Assembly (NCBI GenBank): GCA_034508935.3
Contig: CM067443.1
Location: forward strand, 106,197,515 to 106,261,514
DNA: 64,000 bases
Direction of reading: 5' to 3'
DNA from: Berghia stephanieae
Lineage: Eukaryota > Mollusca > Gastropoda > Nudibranchia > Aeolidiidae
Part shown: positions 35,840 to 41,642 of the stretch, piece by piece
How positions within the stretch are numbered: position 1 is the stretch's first letter
How the letters are laid out: each line of letters starts with the position of its first letter
The notes under the pieces: model-generated
The model's input: the letters and a program-made list of their open reading frames with translations, nothing else
Told to the model about the DNA's origin: nothing
Database searches by the model: none
Program-made: the position numbers and the translations under genes

Positions 35840-37456
35840 TAAAAAGGCAATAGGTACCTACAACAGAGAAACAAATCCAGACCCATTTGTCCCTCCCCTT
35901 CCCCTTCAACCATCAACTAACTTACCAAAGAACACTACTGGTCTTCTGTGTCAATTGTGACATCTGGTGCCATACTGGTTGGCCCAACGTCATAAAAACG
36001 GGACTGTCACCAAATTTCACAAGACTGAGCACAGGTGTCAAAATATGACATAAGACATAAGGGTGATTTTGTGGTTTTGAGGAAAATGTTTGACACGGCA
36101 AATTTGAAAAAGGAGGAAATGTGATGGGATGGGCGGAGATAAACTACCATTTAGGCGGAAATCCGCCTTTAGGCGGAATATTCTCAGCCCTGCTTTTAAT
36201 AATTTAAAAAATTATGCTGAACCACTTTGGGTTTATTGCTATTACATCATTTGAACTGACAATTAATATCATGTTATTCCCCCCACTCCCCCCTCCCTTC
36301 TCTCTCAATGTGTGGGGGTGTCAAAATTTATAACTAATAGAACTTCTTACCATAATGATTATTAAGGCTAAGGCCTTTAGAATATGGATACAAATGATAA
36401 CAAACATATCTAAATATGGGAAAAACTTGATGACATGATGGCAAAATAAAATAAAATTAAAGCAATTGGTATTTTTAAAATATCGATATTATTATCGGAT
36501 TTCCCAAAGAGAAGAAATATACGAACTTTTAAAACAAAAACGATAAAATGCCCATAAATAAAGTTGGAAAGTATGTATTCAAAATAAAAACATAGTAAAT
36601 AATAGCACTGAAAATATTATGGACTAAATTTAAAATAACGATATGAATATCGATATCGTCGGGCATCCATGATGAGAAGATAATGAAAACATGGCATTTC
36701 GGCGCAGAGTTAAAAAGTGTCTGCGCATAGATATAGAGCCCTGAAATTTGGCATGAATAAAGTTTAGATATTATTCTAAAAACAAGCGTTTTTATTTTAA
36801 AAACACATGCGGTAAATAAAAATATAAATGCAATTGAAAATTGCCAAATTTTAACTTCATATAACTTCTGGAATTATTAATGGATTTTTACTTAATTGGC
36901 ACCATTTAAAAGGAAATTGAAAGACGAAAACAATGATACAAAAATATCTGCGACATTCCTCTTTATAACGAAGTTATGCATCTTTAATTGAACCTCCCAA
37001 AACGCGAACGGCAATTTCCAGTCACAACTTTCCTATGGGCGAGTTGGGTCACAATTTGACTACTACTGCTGCTGCTCACTAAACTGCCTACTGTAAAACT
37101 GACAAAAACTTTTCAACAGAAAAATATCATTTACTCTGGAACTGTTTGTCGCAGAGAAGAAAATAAGGTGCTAACAAATATTTAAGACCCCCATCCAATT
37201 GATTGAATGATTATATGTATGTCAAAGTAATAGTAATGTCAATGTGTTCAGAGTTTGAAAATGTTATTAGTATTGGTGCATTCATAACAGTTATTATTTA
37301 TTATTACATCATTCATGTTGAATTGAGCTGTATTTCAGTTTCTTTTTTTTTTTTAGTTACCTCTTTAGAAATCATGTTCAGAGCTTGGTCTTCTACTGAG
37401 TACTGGCGAATATTGCTACGCCGTCTTCCAACAGCTGACTGAGATTGGGAACTCAT
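3534..37456 (-). CDS. LRRFIP: LRRFIP (LRRFIP1/2 orthologue), spliced gene, C-terminus off the left edge
   Basis: Join (minus strand, 5' to 3'): 37456-37361, 28012-27926, 27434-27378, 25021-24938, 17167-16997, 16123-16031, 15241-15076, 4285-4236, 3648-3534; all GT-AG and phase-consistent. Seen: a start followed by a VEDQALNMI segment, the signature block [16 protein letters not shown], an SRRGSSES segment, the coiled coil KAAMMTSAQLDNEK, then GTLDDKIRGF. Known: these match human LRRFIP1/2 ([44 protein letters not shown]). Vertebrate members bind Flightless-I leucine-rich repeats; LRRFIP2 is linked to Dishevelled/Wnt and TLR4-MyD88 signalling, LRRFIP1 to nucleic-acid sensing and GCF2 repression. 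The conserved tail after LYEIQR (human DANRQISEYKFKL) is not in the window, so the gene continues left of position 1. Extra exons between 24938 and 37361 cannot be excluded. The long acidic exon is listed separately. Confidence 0.9.
4236..4285 (-). CDS. LRRFIP: LRRFIP coding exon 8 (short isoform)
   Basis: Fifty bases: two bases completing Asp, then DKIRGFVKEREALHKE. TTTTCAG acceptor and GTGAG donor. Aligns with human VRLRKLAGEKEELLSQ, the beginning of the C-terminal coiled coil. Confidence 0.87.
4391..4600 (-). mobile_element. Interspersed repeat R1, 3' part
   Basis: Contains the R1 family end (ACGGCGCTTGCAACACATTT, inverted relative to the copies at 61-63 kb) and continues through GATTCCAAGAGCACACTATC to TAGTTTGAGATCAT. 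R1 is an unnamed ~500-bp repeat with copies at 30, 39.5, 42.7, 61.3, 62.6 and 63.7 kb. Confidence 0.75.
6883..6967. repeat. (AAT)n microsatellite
   Basis: About 28 uninterrupted AAT units followed by GATGATGATGATG. Inside LRRFIP intron sequence. Confidence 0.97.
8453..9523 (+). mobile_element. mariner-superfamily DNA transposon remnant (DD37D-like)
   Basis: Bounded by inverted ends GGTCACAAAAAAACT (about 8457) and AGTTTTTTGTGACC (about 9508). The plus strand codes FHQDGAISHTSKRTQAFL, then NWPPQPPGLNP and, after a one-base shift, MDYAIWNSLTEKV. Known: HQDGA and NPxDY are the second and third catalytic blocks of IS630-Tc1-mariner transposases. Counting across the shift gives 37 residues between the Asp residues, the maT (DD37D) spacing. 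The N-terminal half is missing, so the copy is internally deleted and dead. Its C-terminal part carries a 51-bp triplication. Confidence 0.8.
8977..9128 (+). repeat. 51-bp tandem triplication inside the mariner remnant
   Basis: Three copies of a unit starting CATTTCAAGTTGGAAAAAGA and ending AAAGAGGACAGC, which codes ISSWKKRLCWVIKEDS. The middle copy has one A fewer. Confidence 0.92.
10023..10042. repeat. Poly(C) tract
   Basis: A run of about 19 C in LRRFIP intron sequence; length probably uncertain. Confidence 0.9.
10161..10380. mobile_element. Palindromic MITE with ~60-bp inverted arms
   Basis: Left arm 10161-10221 (TGGAAAAAAATAACGATAAG through GAAGACAGATA) and right arm 10322-10380 are reverse complements with a few differences. 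A perfect 16-bp hairpin (10223-10238 and 10244-10259, loop ACACA) sits just inside the left arm. The flanks share a diverged direct repeat, GTGGGTATAGAAA and GTGAGTATAGAAA. Confidence 0.85.
11404..15241 (-). CDS. LRRFIP: LRRFIP long-isoform acidic exon (GCF2/TRIP-like), frame interrupted
   Basis: Read-through of the 15076 donor continues DGTLGTPIHSNPST, resembling the human LRRFIP1 long isoform DGTLGRASEVE. What follows is about 1,270 residues rich in Asp, Glu, Ser and Lys, with two arrays of a 23-residue repeat, an acidic patch (DDYDLDDIIEDLIW near 11860), and a Lys-rich end (SKNKSKRFKLFKKVFN) before the stop near 11404. Human LRRFIP1 likewise ends in a long acidic exon with a lysine-rich tract. 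The reading frame changes many times (first near 14740, several inside the repeat arrays and near 11580), while composition stays coding-like in one strand. These breaks may be consensus errors in near-identical repeats or real decay. A minus-strand AATAAA lies at 11121-11126, about 280 bases past the stop. Confidence 0.65.
12060..12720 (-). repeat. 69-bp coding tandem repeat, array 2 in gene order
   Basis: About nine to ten copies of the same 69-bp unit as at 14046-14560, with older diverged copies at the 12060 end (FDAVKEDDKFSKDGN, VVAVKKDDSKIGTDGN) and homogeneous ones at 12250-12720. The 1.3 kb between the arrays contains weaker relatives (EIGEDGNTVEYSRSVDKD), so the whole exon seems to have grown by repeated duplication of one 23-residue unit. 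Confidence 0.85.
14046..14560 (-). repeat. 69-bp coding tandem repeat, array 1 in gene order
   Basis: About seven copies of a 69-bp unit that codes KEDSDKISKDGNTVEGS then GSVDAV on the minus strand. Copies are nearly identical, and several differ by single-base gains or losses that shift frame. The array starts after a unique acidic segment of the LRRFIP long exon. Confidence 0.85.
15076..15241 (-). CDS. LRRFIP: LRRFIP coding exon 7, short form (internal donor used)
   Basis: Codes 55 residues plus one base, from ESGFVIMSNDKGEP through GDILVSPETKEFLEKAEDGTL. Using the internal donor (G|GTACC, exon edge 15076) leaves phase 1, and the next exon (4285-4236) begins with two bases completing Asp, giving GTLDDKIRGF. 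This aligns with human LRRFIP2 [10 protein letters not shown] and LRRFIP1 GTLDIRLKKL. The long form ignores this donor. Confidence 0.85.
16031..16123 (-). CDS. LRRFIP: LRRFIP coding exon 6, coiled coil
   Basis: Codes 31 residues, EYELQKRDMKNMEHELSI then LKQQLELKDRLIQ, phase 0. Corresponds to the human stretch ending LKEGLRQRDELIE. The following residues (ESGFVIM) match human EKHGLVII. Confidence 0.88.
16523..16655 (+). repeat. Interspersed repeat R2, copy 1
   Basis: Shares GTCTGACACATG, GACAAGACAAGACACTG, CACCCCTCTC and GTAGGCAGTGAATA, in this order, with the reverse complement of 44950-45082. No coding potential or tRNA box was seen. Confidence 0.75.
16997..17167 (-). CDS. LRRFIP: LRRFIP coding exon 5, first coiled coil
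   Basis: Codes 57 residues from EQVRELEDKYKAAMMTSAQL through YKDKCR with phase 0 ends. The run KAAMMTSAQLDNEK followed by LVYQVELLKDQLEEQ aligns without gaps to human LRRFIP1/2 [14 protein letters not shown]...YQVDTLKDVIEEQ, the coiled coil used for oligomerisation. Confidence 0.93.
17168..19090. other. LRRFIP intron segment, nothing recognised
   Basis: AT-rich sequence upstream (in gene order) of exon 5. No exon, RNA gene or mobile element could be supported between exon 5 and the Tc1 element. Confidence 0.6.
19115..20103 (-). pseudogene. Tc1-family transposase, full length but broken
   Basis: Starts MPRLSLEQRAHVIRHLQAG with a helix-turn-helix (NVTRMLNITRRTVYSLV), then TGRPRVTTQGEDRF, LFSDESRFVIGR, VVWGGMS, FQHDNTPSHRAIV and WPAISPDLNLIEHV, ending near 19115. 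The DDE residues are all readable (Asp in FSDES, Asp in QHDN, Glu in NLIEH), and the last two are spaced like DD34E. In-frame stops occur in the linker between the DNA-binding and catalytic parts (for example after RDRY and LKDCK), with a frame change before WPAISPD. Length is usual for Tc1 (about 330 codons). No clean terminal repeats were found. Confidence 0.92.
20196..20320. repeat. 31-bp tandem repeat, four copies
   Basis: Four identical copies of a unit starting TTTCCTGTCACAGTAAGGGG and ending CTAAAAGGTCG, about 100 bases beyond the Tc1 start codon. Position suggests it is the amplified 5' end of that transposon or of its flank. Confidence 0.93.
20330..22900. other. LRRFIP intron segment, nothing recognised
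   Basis: AT-rich, no supported gene. A small oddity is TACTTAGTAATAAAACTG at 22421 repeated as TACTCAGTAATAAAACTG at 22463, separated by a 14-base poly(A). Confidence 0.55.
23016..23500 (-). pseudogene. hAT-like transposase C-terminal fragment
   Basis: Minus strand codes DFPILQKLARACLSIFHGPQ then VEGSFSKMKDILKDKCGNMN, ISTFSAIQTVKYSL, and a Lys-rich end QVGPPPRKRPKTH before a stop at 23016. The block FPIL-KLA-ACLSI-G-QVE-SFS resembles the hAT C-terminal dimerisation motif (P-LS-LA---LSIP-S---VER-FS). Only this end is present, so it is a transposon-derived fragment, or a domesticated exon of an unknown gene. No upstream exon was identified. Confidence 0.6.
24600..24690. repeat. (AAT)n microsatellite
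   Basis: About 30 AAT units in the intron between LRRFIP exons 4 and 5. Confidence 0.97.
24938..25021 (-). CDS. LRRFIP: LRRFIP coding exon 4, serine-rich RRGS segment
   Basis: Codes 28 residues, MRQQVGGSRRGSSESND then SIGDGKDIDFK, with a pyrimidine-rich acceptor and a GTACCT donor, phase 0. It corresponds to human GGTSSRRGSGDTSSLID, a phosphorylatable basic/serine stretch before the coiled coil. Confidence 0.8.
25262..26529. mobile_element. Non-autonomous TIR element with 5-bp target duplication
   Basis: Ends are CATAGCTGCCAAC (25262-25274) and GTTGGCAGCTATG (26517-26529), exact inverted copies, flanked by AAATG on both sides. The right subterminal part is rich in ACGGA/CCGT motifs. The left end motif recurs once inside (CATAACTGCCAAC near 25647, again after AAATG), suggesting a nested second copy. 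No transposase is present. Contains a 28-base poly(C) at about 25345. Confidence 0.75.
27378..27434 (-). CDS. LRRFIP: LRRFIP coding exon 3
   Basis: Codes SEEKSDKIYELTNEHAAAK (19 residues), phase 0 at both ends, TTTTTCAG acceptor and GTGAGT donor. It lies where vertebrate genes carry a variable set of small alternatively used exons, so it may be optional. Confidence 0.7.
27661..27890 (+). mobile_element. Possible mariner-type 5' end
   Basis: The stretch GGGTGAAAAGGTAATGGGAC and the later GGCAGTTCAAAATGGCTGCC resemble the left end and leader of mariner-like elements, followed by a possible ATG near 27868. No conserved transposase block follows, so this is a weak call. Confidence 0.3.
27926..28012 (-). 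CDS. LRRFIP: LRRFIP coding exon 2, family signature block
   Basis: Codes 29 residues beginning [20 protein letters not shown] and ending KEMEKQHKN, between a TTTTTTAG acceptor and a GTAAGT donor. This arginine/alanine helix is nearly identical to human LRRFIP1/2 and is the strongest single family identifier in the gene. Confidence 0.93.
28045..28440. repeat. GATG/GTTG-rich low-complexity stretch
   Basis: About 400 bases dominated by GATGATGG, GGTGATG and TTGATG words without a fixed period. Lies upstream of LRRFIP exon 2 and has no supported gene. Confidence 0.8.
29020..29235. repeat. Cluster of GAGTCTGAAT motifs
   Basis: Five or six copies of GAGTCTGAAT or its reverse complement within about 200 bases, with related copies again near 30370 (GGAGTCCGAATTGCC, CAATTCAGACTCAGG). 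Probably parts of one unnamed repeat element. Confidence 0.7.
29340..29450. repeat. (CA)n and poly(C) tract
   Basis: Interrupted CA repeats with a local duplication of ACTATGAGTATCTCTAAGTC-like sequence, ending in ten C. Confidence 0.9.
30068..30195 (-). mobile_element. Interspersed repeat R1, truncated copy
   Basis: Contains AAGGCGCTTGCAACACATTT and ATATCAGCGCC as in the 4.4 kb copy, preceded by a T-rich stretch that is the tail in the opposite orientation. Confidence 0.75.
31403..31923. repeat. GT/GAT-rich minisatellite, left block
   Basis: Variable units built from GGTGGTAGGGATGATGATGT and GGTGGTGGTTGTAGTAGTAG. The same repeat resumes at 34737-34925 in the same orientation, after a 2.8 kb interruption. 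Its long open frames on the minus strand (His/Pro/Thr/Tyr only) are artefacts. Confidence 0.93.
31924..34736. mobile_element. Unclassified 2.8 kb TIR element inserted in a minisatellite
   Basis: Exact 13-bp inverted ends GGGAAATTCCACG (31924-31936) and CGTGGAATTTCCC (34724-34736). The motif GGTAACGGACTGACA occurs, exactly or with one change, at 31937, 32113, 32302 and 32324 (direct), 34182 and 34205 (inverted) and 34360 (direct), that is only in the outer 400-550 bases. The same minisatellite lies on both sides. Two coding-like stretches are inside: plus 32752-32997 (LVDSIGSQSLPHLHL, DHFILDCYNFPM) and minus 33306-33579 after a CAG acceptor (DAYSIHGSNYQERL, RQQKQESQRKLESD, Lys/Ser/Pro tail). 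I recognise neither. No target duplication was convincing. Confidence 0.65.
34737..34925. repeat. GT/GAT-rich minisatellite, right block
   Basis: Same unit and orientation as 31403-31923 (GGGATGATGATATGGTGGTG, TTGTAGTAGTGG). Taken as the other half of one array split by the element between them. Confidence 0.92.
35402..35838. repeat. (GA)n arrays with a duplicated ~180-bp block
   Basis: Three GA tracts (35404-35475, 35598-35662, 35767-35838). Between them a block containing GAGTATTCTCTGCCAATATA and GGAAACGAGAAATAGAAAGG occurs twice, starting near 35490 and 35670, with one difference being a missing GGCAAAAAA-type segment in the second. Confidence 0.93.
37361..37456 (-). CDS. LRRFIP: LRRFIP coding exon 1 (start codon)
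   Basis: Codes 32 residues, MSSQSQSAVGRRRSNIR then QYSVEDQALNMISKE, ending at a GTAACT donor. This is the position of human LRRFIP2 [13 protein letters not shown]. The ATG at 37456 is preceded by no in-frame similarity to the family, so it is the natural start. Phase 0 at its 3' end, matching exon 2. Confidence 0.85.
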
Positions 37457-38340
37457 GATGGCAGATCAAAATTTTCAGCAAGGTAATTGATTGAGCACTC
37501 CTGACTCTGACAAATCAATAGAAAATACTAGGATCCGTGAAATGATTTAAAGGAAGGTTAATTCAGTTGTTGTGATATTGCAACTCAATATTTATACCAA
37601 CAACATCGGCACTTAAAACGTGCAGTGAGAGGTCTTGCTGAAGACACAGTGGACCATTCAAGTTCAAGGCCTGCAGACAGAAAAACTGTCAACAAAGGAC
37701 AACGTCGCCCTTGTTTGATTTCAAGATTTAAATTCAGAATGCTTCCCGAGAGATATGATAAATCTTGTTAATGGATCATTTGGGGCTGTTTCTTTTCCTT
37801 TATTCGATAATTTTACTAAAATATTAATCAGCTACTTCTTTTTTTCTAATCATATATCATTGCACTTTCATTTTCACTTTCAACTTCCTTCGCAGCTCTG
37901 CATTTTGCTGATTGTTCGTGAAGTCAGATTCTTTGGTTTACCTTTAGCTTTGTGGTGCGAAATCATAGAGATCACAAATTAAACCTAAATTATTATGATT
38001 ATATTCACAGCGAAATAAGTAGGGACCAATTGGACGCCATTTAATTTGAGTTAACTTCGGTGTCACTGGAATCCGTCATGAAATGGACTGGATGAGGAAG
38101 CGAACTGTTTCGGCATCCATGTTTTACAGGTAACGATGTAACCCGGATTTTCATGATATTGCGCATGAACACTGACCCTTCATTAAGAAGTCAGATGAAG
38201 TTGATATTTACTAGTTATTAGTTAGGCCTAGAGGAAAACTAATATGCAACAGAGACCGAACAACAATAAATTTTATTATCTCTGATTCACTCCGCTACAT
38301 GTTCTGCTATTAAAATAGGGAGACCAAAATCTTGCTAATC

Positions 38341-38820
38341 TTGTTTTTTTTTTTGTTTTTTTTTTTTTTTTTTGGGGGGGGGGGGGGGGTTATTTTCTAA
38401 AGCTTTGACATACTAGTATTTTCATGCACCCCCAACCCCCCCCCCCCCCAAAAAAAAAATAGACAGAAGAGAGATTGCAAGTTATCAGCAGTCTGACATA
38501 GACCTTATTTTTATATTCGTTTTCTTTCCTTTTAATATTTTTTTTGTTTGTTGTTTTTTTTTTGTTTGTTTGTTTTTGTTGTTTTTTGTTTAGGTTTTTT
38601 TATTTTGTTTGTTGTTTTTTTGTTTGGTTTTTGTTTTGTTTTTGTTTTTTCGTTTTTTTTTGTGTGTGTTTTGTTTTTTGTTTTGTGTTTTTGTTTGTTT
38701 TGTCTTTTAGTTTTCATTTTCTCTTAGTTTCAATAATTCGTTTACTTTTGAGGGGAGGGGCAGGGTAATATTGTTACAAAGCCTTTTTTTTTAAGCGAAA
38801 AAAAAAAAAAAAAAAAAAAC
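38341..38820. repeat. T/G homopolymers, TTTTTG repeat and poly(A)
   Basis: Poly(T)-poly(G) at 38341-38390, poly(C)-poly(A) at 38434-38459, TTTTTG-type repeat at 38540-38705, poly(A) at about 38799-38819. Open frames here (Phe/Cys/Val or Lys/Asn/Thr) are artefacts. Confidence 0.92.
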
Positions 38821-39364
38821 AAGAACAGCGACAAAACCAAACAAGAAATGGATAAATAGGAAGAAGAAAAAAAAACTCGCCTCTTCAACATAATGAAACA
38901 GTTCCATCAACGATAATACGGTTTTACACCGGGAAGACAAAATCTTGGTCTCCCTCCCTAGCCTCTACAGAGAAGAATTTGTTTTAAAACTGGATCTAGG
39001 TGCCCATACTATCATACAACGCCGAAAATGGATATTCGATATCAAAATGGGGGTTCATAATCTTGCCTTCGGTAAATTAGAAGAAAAAAAAAAGATCTGC
39101 TGTCTGATTTCGATATCGAACCACGGCCATGGCGTACTAAAAGAGTCTTATAAAAAGAGTATTATAGTAGGGCTATGACCACGGCCCTCATGATTACATG
39201 ACCCACAGACTACTAGTCCTGTGTAATCTGTGACACGACCTGATGATCCGGTCAGTGAGGTCAATGAGGTCAAGCCAAGCCGTGGGTGGATGCACGTGGA
39301 AGCAACTGAAGGAGTCATTGAGAGGAGTCGATTGTGGAACATCATGGATGGCCTAACCGAGATA

Positions 39365-39505
<141 letters not shown>

Positions 39506-39509
39506 ATTT

Positions 39510-39925
39510 TAGGTCTTTTACGGCGCTTGCAACACCTAGGTTATTTCAGAGCCAGTAAAAAAGAATATTACAGAGGAGCAGCTGGAGATCAAAAGTTACA
39601 ATCGCCAAAGACAAAGAGGACTGGTTCAAATAAGTAGTCATTAAGAGCCATTGGGCCCATGGAGCCGGAGTTTATCTCTGTTTCTATAGCGTGTGGCGAA
39701 CAATAGCAATTGTCTGCTACTCTTTGGATATGGCGCTAGTCTATCGCAAAGTACTTTCCACCAAATTCAACAGACCCAGCGACCCAATCACGATTGGGTG
39801 GGCCGGGGGGGGGGGGGGGGAGGTCAATCTTGGTCCCTTTTGCGTGTGAAGTGAGTGTTCTACCAACTGAGCTATTGGTTCAAATAGGGAACAGAAATTC
39901 CTTGAGTAGTCCACAGATGGGCCTA
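39510..39925 (-). mobile_element. Interspersed repeat R1, split by a SINE
   Basis: R1 end TTTTACGGCGCTTGCAACAC starts at about 39517 and continues to TGGTTCAAATA (39622-39632). After the SINE it resumes at TGGTTCAAATAGGGAACAGA (39876), matching TAGTTCAAATAGGAAACAGA in the 4.4 kb copy. Confidence 0.8.
39633..39875 (-). mobile_element. tRNA-derived SINE with 11-bp target duplication
   Basis: Flanked by TGGTTCAAATA at 39622-39632 and 39876-39886. On the minus strand it starts TAGCTCAGTTGGTAGAACAC, a canonical tRNA box A, followed by CACACGCAAAAGGGACC. A 15-base poly(G) interrupts it at about 39806. Inserted into R1, so R1 is the older element. Confidence 0.85.
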
Positions 39926-41027
39926 TTTTGACTTCATTTAAAAATCCCACCCAGGATACTTTCTAATGTTTACAAAGTAGGTAGAATATTTTAAAAGCCA
40001 ATAACTATAATTGATTTCAGAACGTTGTATTGACACCGTTGTTTGATTACAAATACAACGTCTGTTATATAATACCACATTGTAGACAAATTGGTCCTTT
40101 TTGTCCCCAAGTGATAAAAAAAAATTGATTTAAACTGATAAAAATATGCAAATATATTTTTTAATAAACATATCTAAATATTTATACGTAATGAATTTAT
40201 TTACAAAATATGGTTTAGAGTTATCCATCATAAACAAAATATTCGTTATCCAAAGCACTCTTAAAGCTAAATATAATGGGGACATCTTTTATTTGGAATT
40301 TAACACGAATACTTTAAATATATCTTATTTTAAATACAAATGGCGGATATTAGTAACCATGGTTACTGCTGATGGTGTATGATGTAAATGTAAGCACGGT
40401 GGTGTTGTCATGTATTTCACAAAAATCAATATTAATTACATTCAAAAAGAAGAAAAATACAAATAGCTTTTTAAATTAATTTTTGTCCAAAACTTGTTAG
40501 AGCCACCAGCTTCTCGTAGCATTATTTGAAAATTTAATGACGATATTTTTTGTCCATTTTTACAGTTATTGAGTTGTAGTTTGAATGATAAGAATAATTA
40601 TGAAAAACTAGCATAATAAACTGAAAATGTGACCCATTGCTTTAAAACTGGATTAACCAGATGCTAAAATTATGTCAAATTATAGTTGAACCATAGAATT
40701 AAACGAGTTGAACTGATCAAAATTATGAATTCTTGATTTTTAGCACTCTAAAATACAGTATTCCGTCTCCTTAATAAAACATATTAACTCAATCGCATTC
40801 CTGATAATTTTGGCTGTAAATTCAAATTTCAGCACCTTAACCACCCGGACATAATACCGTTTTGAGGGGTGGGGTCACAAATAAATGTTGTTCGTTAATG
40901 GTGACCGTTCGAAAACTTATCTGTTTACCTTCTAGATTACGAGGAATCACTTCCAATCCAACTTTTACAGAATCCGAAAGACGTGTCAAGTAAACATTCT
41001 CAACTCTCAATGCAAGGCATCCAGGAT

Positions 41028-41446
41028 CAGGGTTGCCAGTTTGGCATTTTAAATGCCAGATTCCAAAAATCTGGCATTTTTGAAAACCGTTTGGCATTAG
41101 AAAAATCATTTGGCATTTGGCATTTTCATTTGGCATTTTCTTTTCTTGTATATTATACTTCAAATGACACCTTTTCTCAACCGTGGTGTAGTGGTTTAGC
41201 ACTCCACTTAGTAGTCAGTAGGTAAAAAATTACCCCAACAGGAAATTAAGTATAATTCAAAAAAAAAAAAAAAAAAAAGAAAAGAAAACACGCAAGCCAC
41301 CAGGATATGATAGTAAATTGTCTATCAAAAGTGAGTAGTTTTCTTAGTGGGGATGGGAGTCAACAGACTTTGGCATTTTTTGGAGTGTTTTGGCATTTTT
41401 TGAGTCTTCCACTGGCATTTTGTTGAAAAATAATCTGGCAACCCTG
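41028..41446. mobile_element. hAT-type MITE with perfect 8-bp target duplication
   Basis: Ends CAGGGTTGCCAG (41028-41039) and CTGGCAACCCTG (41435-41446) are exact inverted repeats, flanked on both sides by TCCAGGAT (41020-41027, 41447-41454). Eight-bp duplications and CAGGG ends are typical of hAT elements. TTTGGCATTT words are repeated near both ends, like transposase-binding subterminal repeats. It ends 118 bases before the GOLGA4 ATG. A small SINE-like piece is nested in it. Confidence 0.9.
41175..41280 (+). mobile_element. Short tRNA-like SINE piece with poly(A) tail
   Basis: CGTGGTGTAGTGGTTTAGCA resembles a tRNA box A region. About 60 bases later comes a 20-base poly(A) tail. It interrupts the hAT-type MITE. 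No duplication could be fixed. Confidence 0.5.
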
Positions 41447-41564
41447 TCCAGGATGTCAACACACTGACAAAAGTGTGCTTGTGACAGGAGGTAGTGTGTT
41501 ACGTTCCACTTCCTAAGAGAAGGTCTCATGTTGTGGATCTGGAGACCTGACGAAGTGTGAGAAG

Positions 41565-41642
41565 ATGTTCAAGAACCTAAAGAAGAAATTGGAACAAGGA
41601 GTTGCGCAGTCAAAAGCTGCCGTTTCTGCTATCTCCTCAAAA
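41565..41642 (+). CDS. GOLGA4: GOLGA4 exon 1, vesicle-capture N-terminus
   Basis: Codes 26 residues, MFKNLKKKLEQGVAQSK then AAVSAISSK, GTATGT donor, phase 0. The MFxxLKxKI/L start is shared by vertebrate golgin-245 and golgin-97, where the extreme N-terminus captures vesicles via TBC1D23. Seeing it intact fixes the start codon. Confidence 0.9.

Noticed and set aside
35372-35916. Ser/Leu and Arg/Glu open frames over GA tracts
   Set aside because: Simple-sequence artefacts on both strands.
31233-36193. CAGGGGTGAGAAT and its near-inverse ATTCTCAGCCCTG as ends of a 5 kb hAT element
   Set aside because: The flanking eight bases (TGGCTTTT and CTTTTAAT) are not duplicates and the ends differ; not supportable.
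38544-38768. Phe/Cys/Val membrane-like open frame
   Set aside because: TTTTTG repeat; no real transmembrane protein signal.
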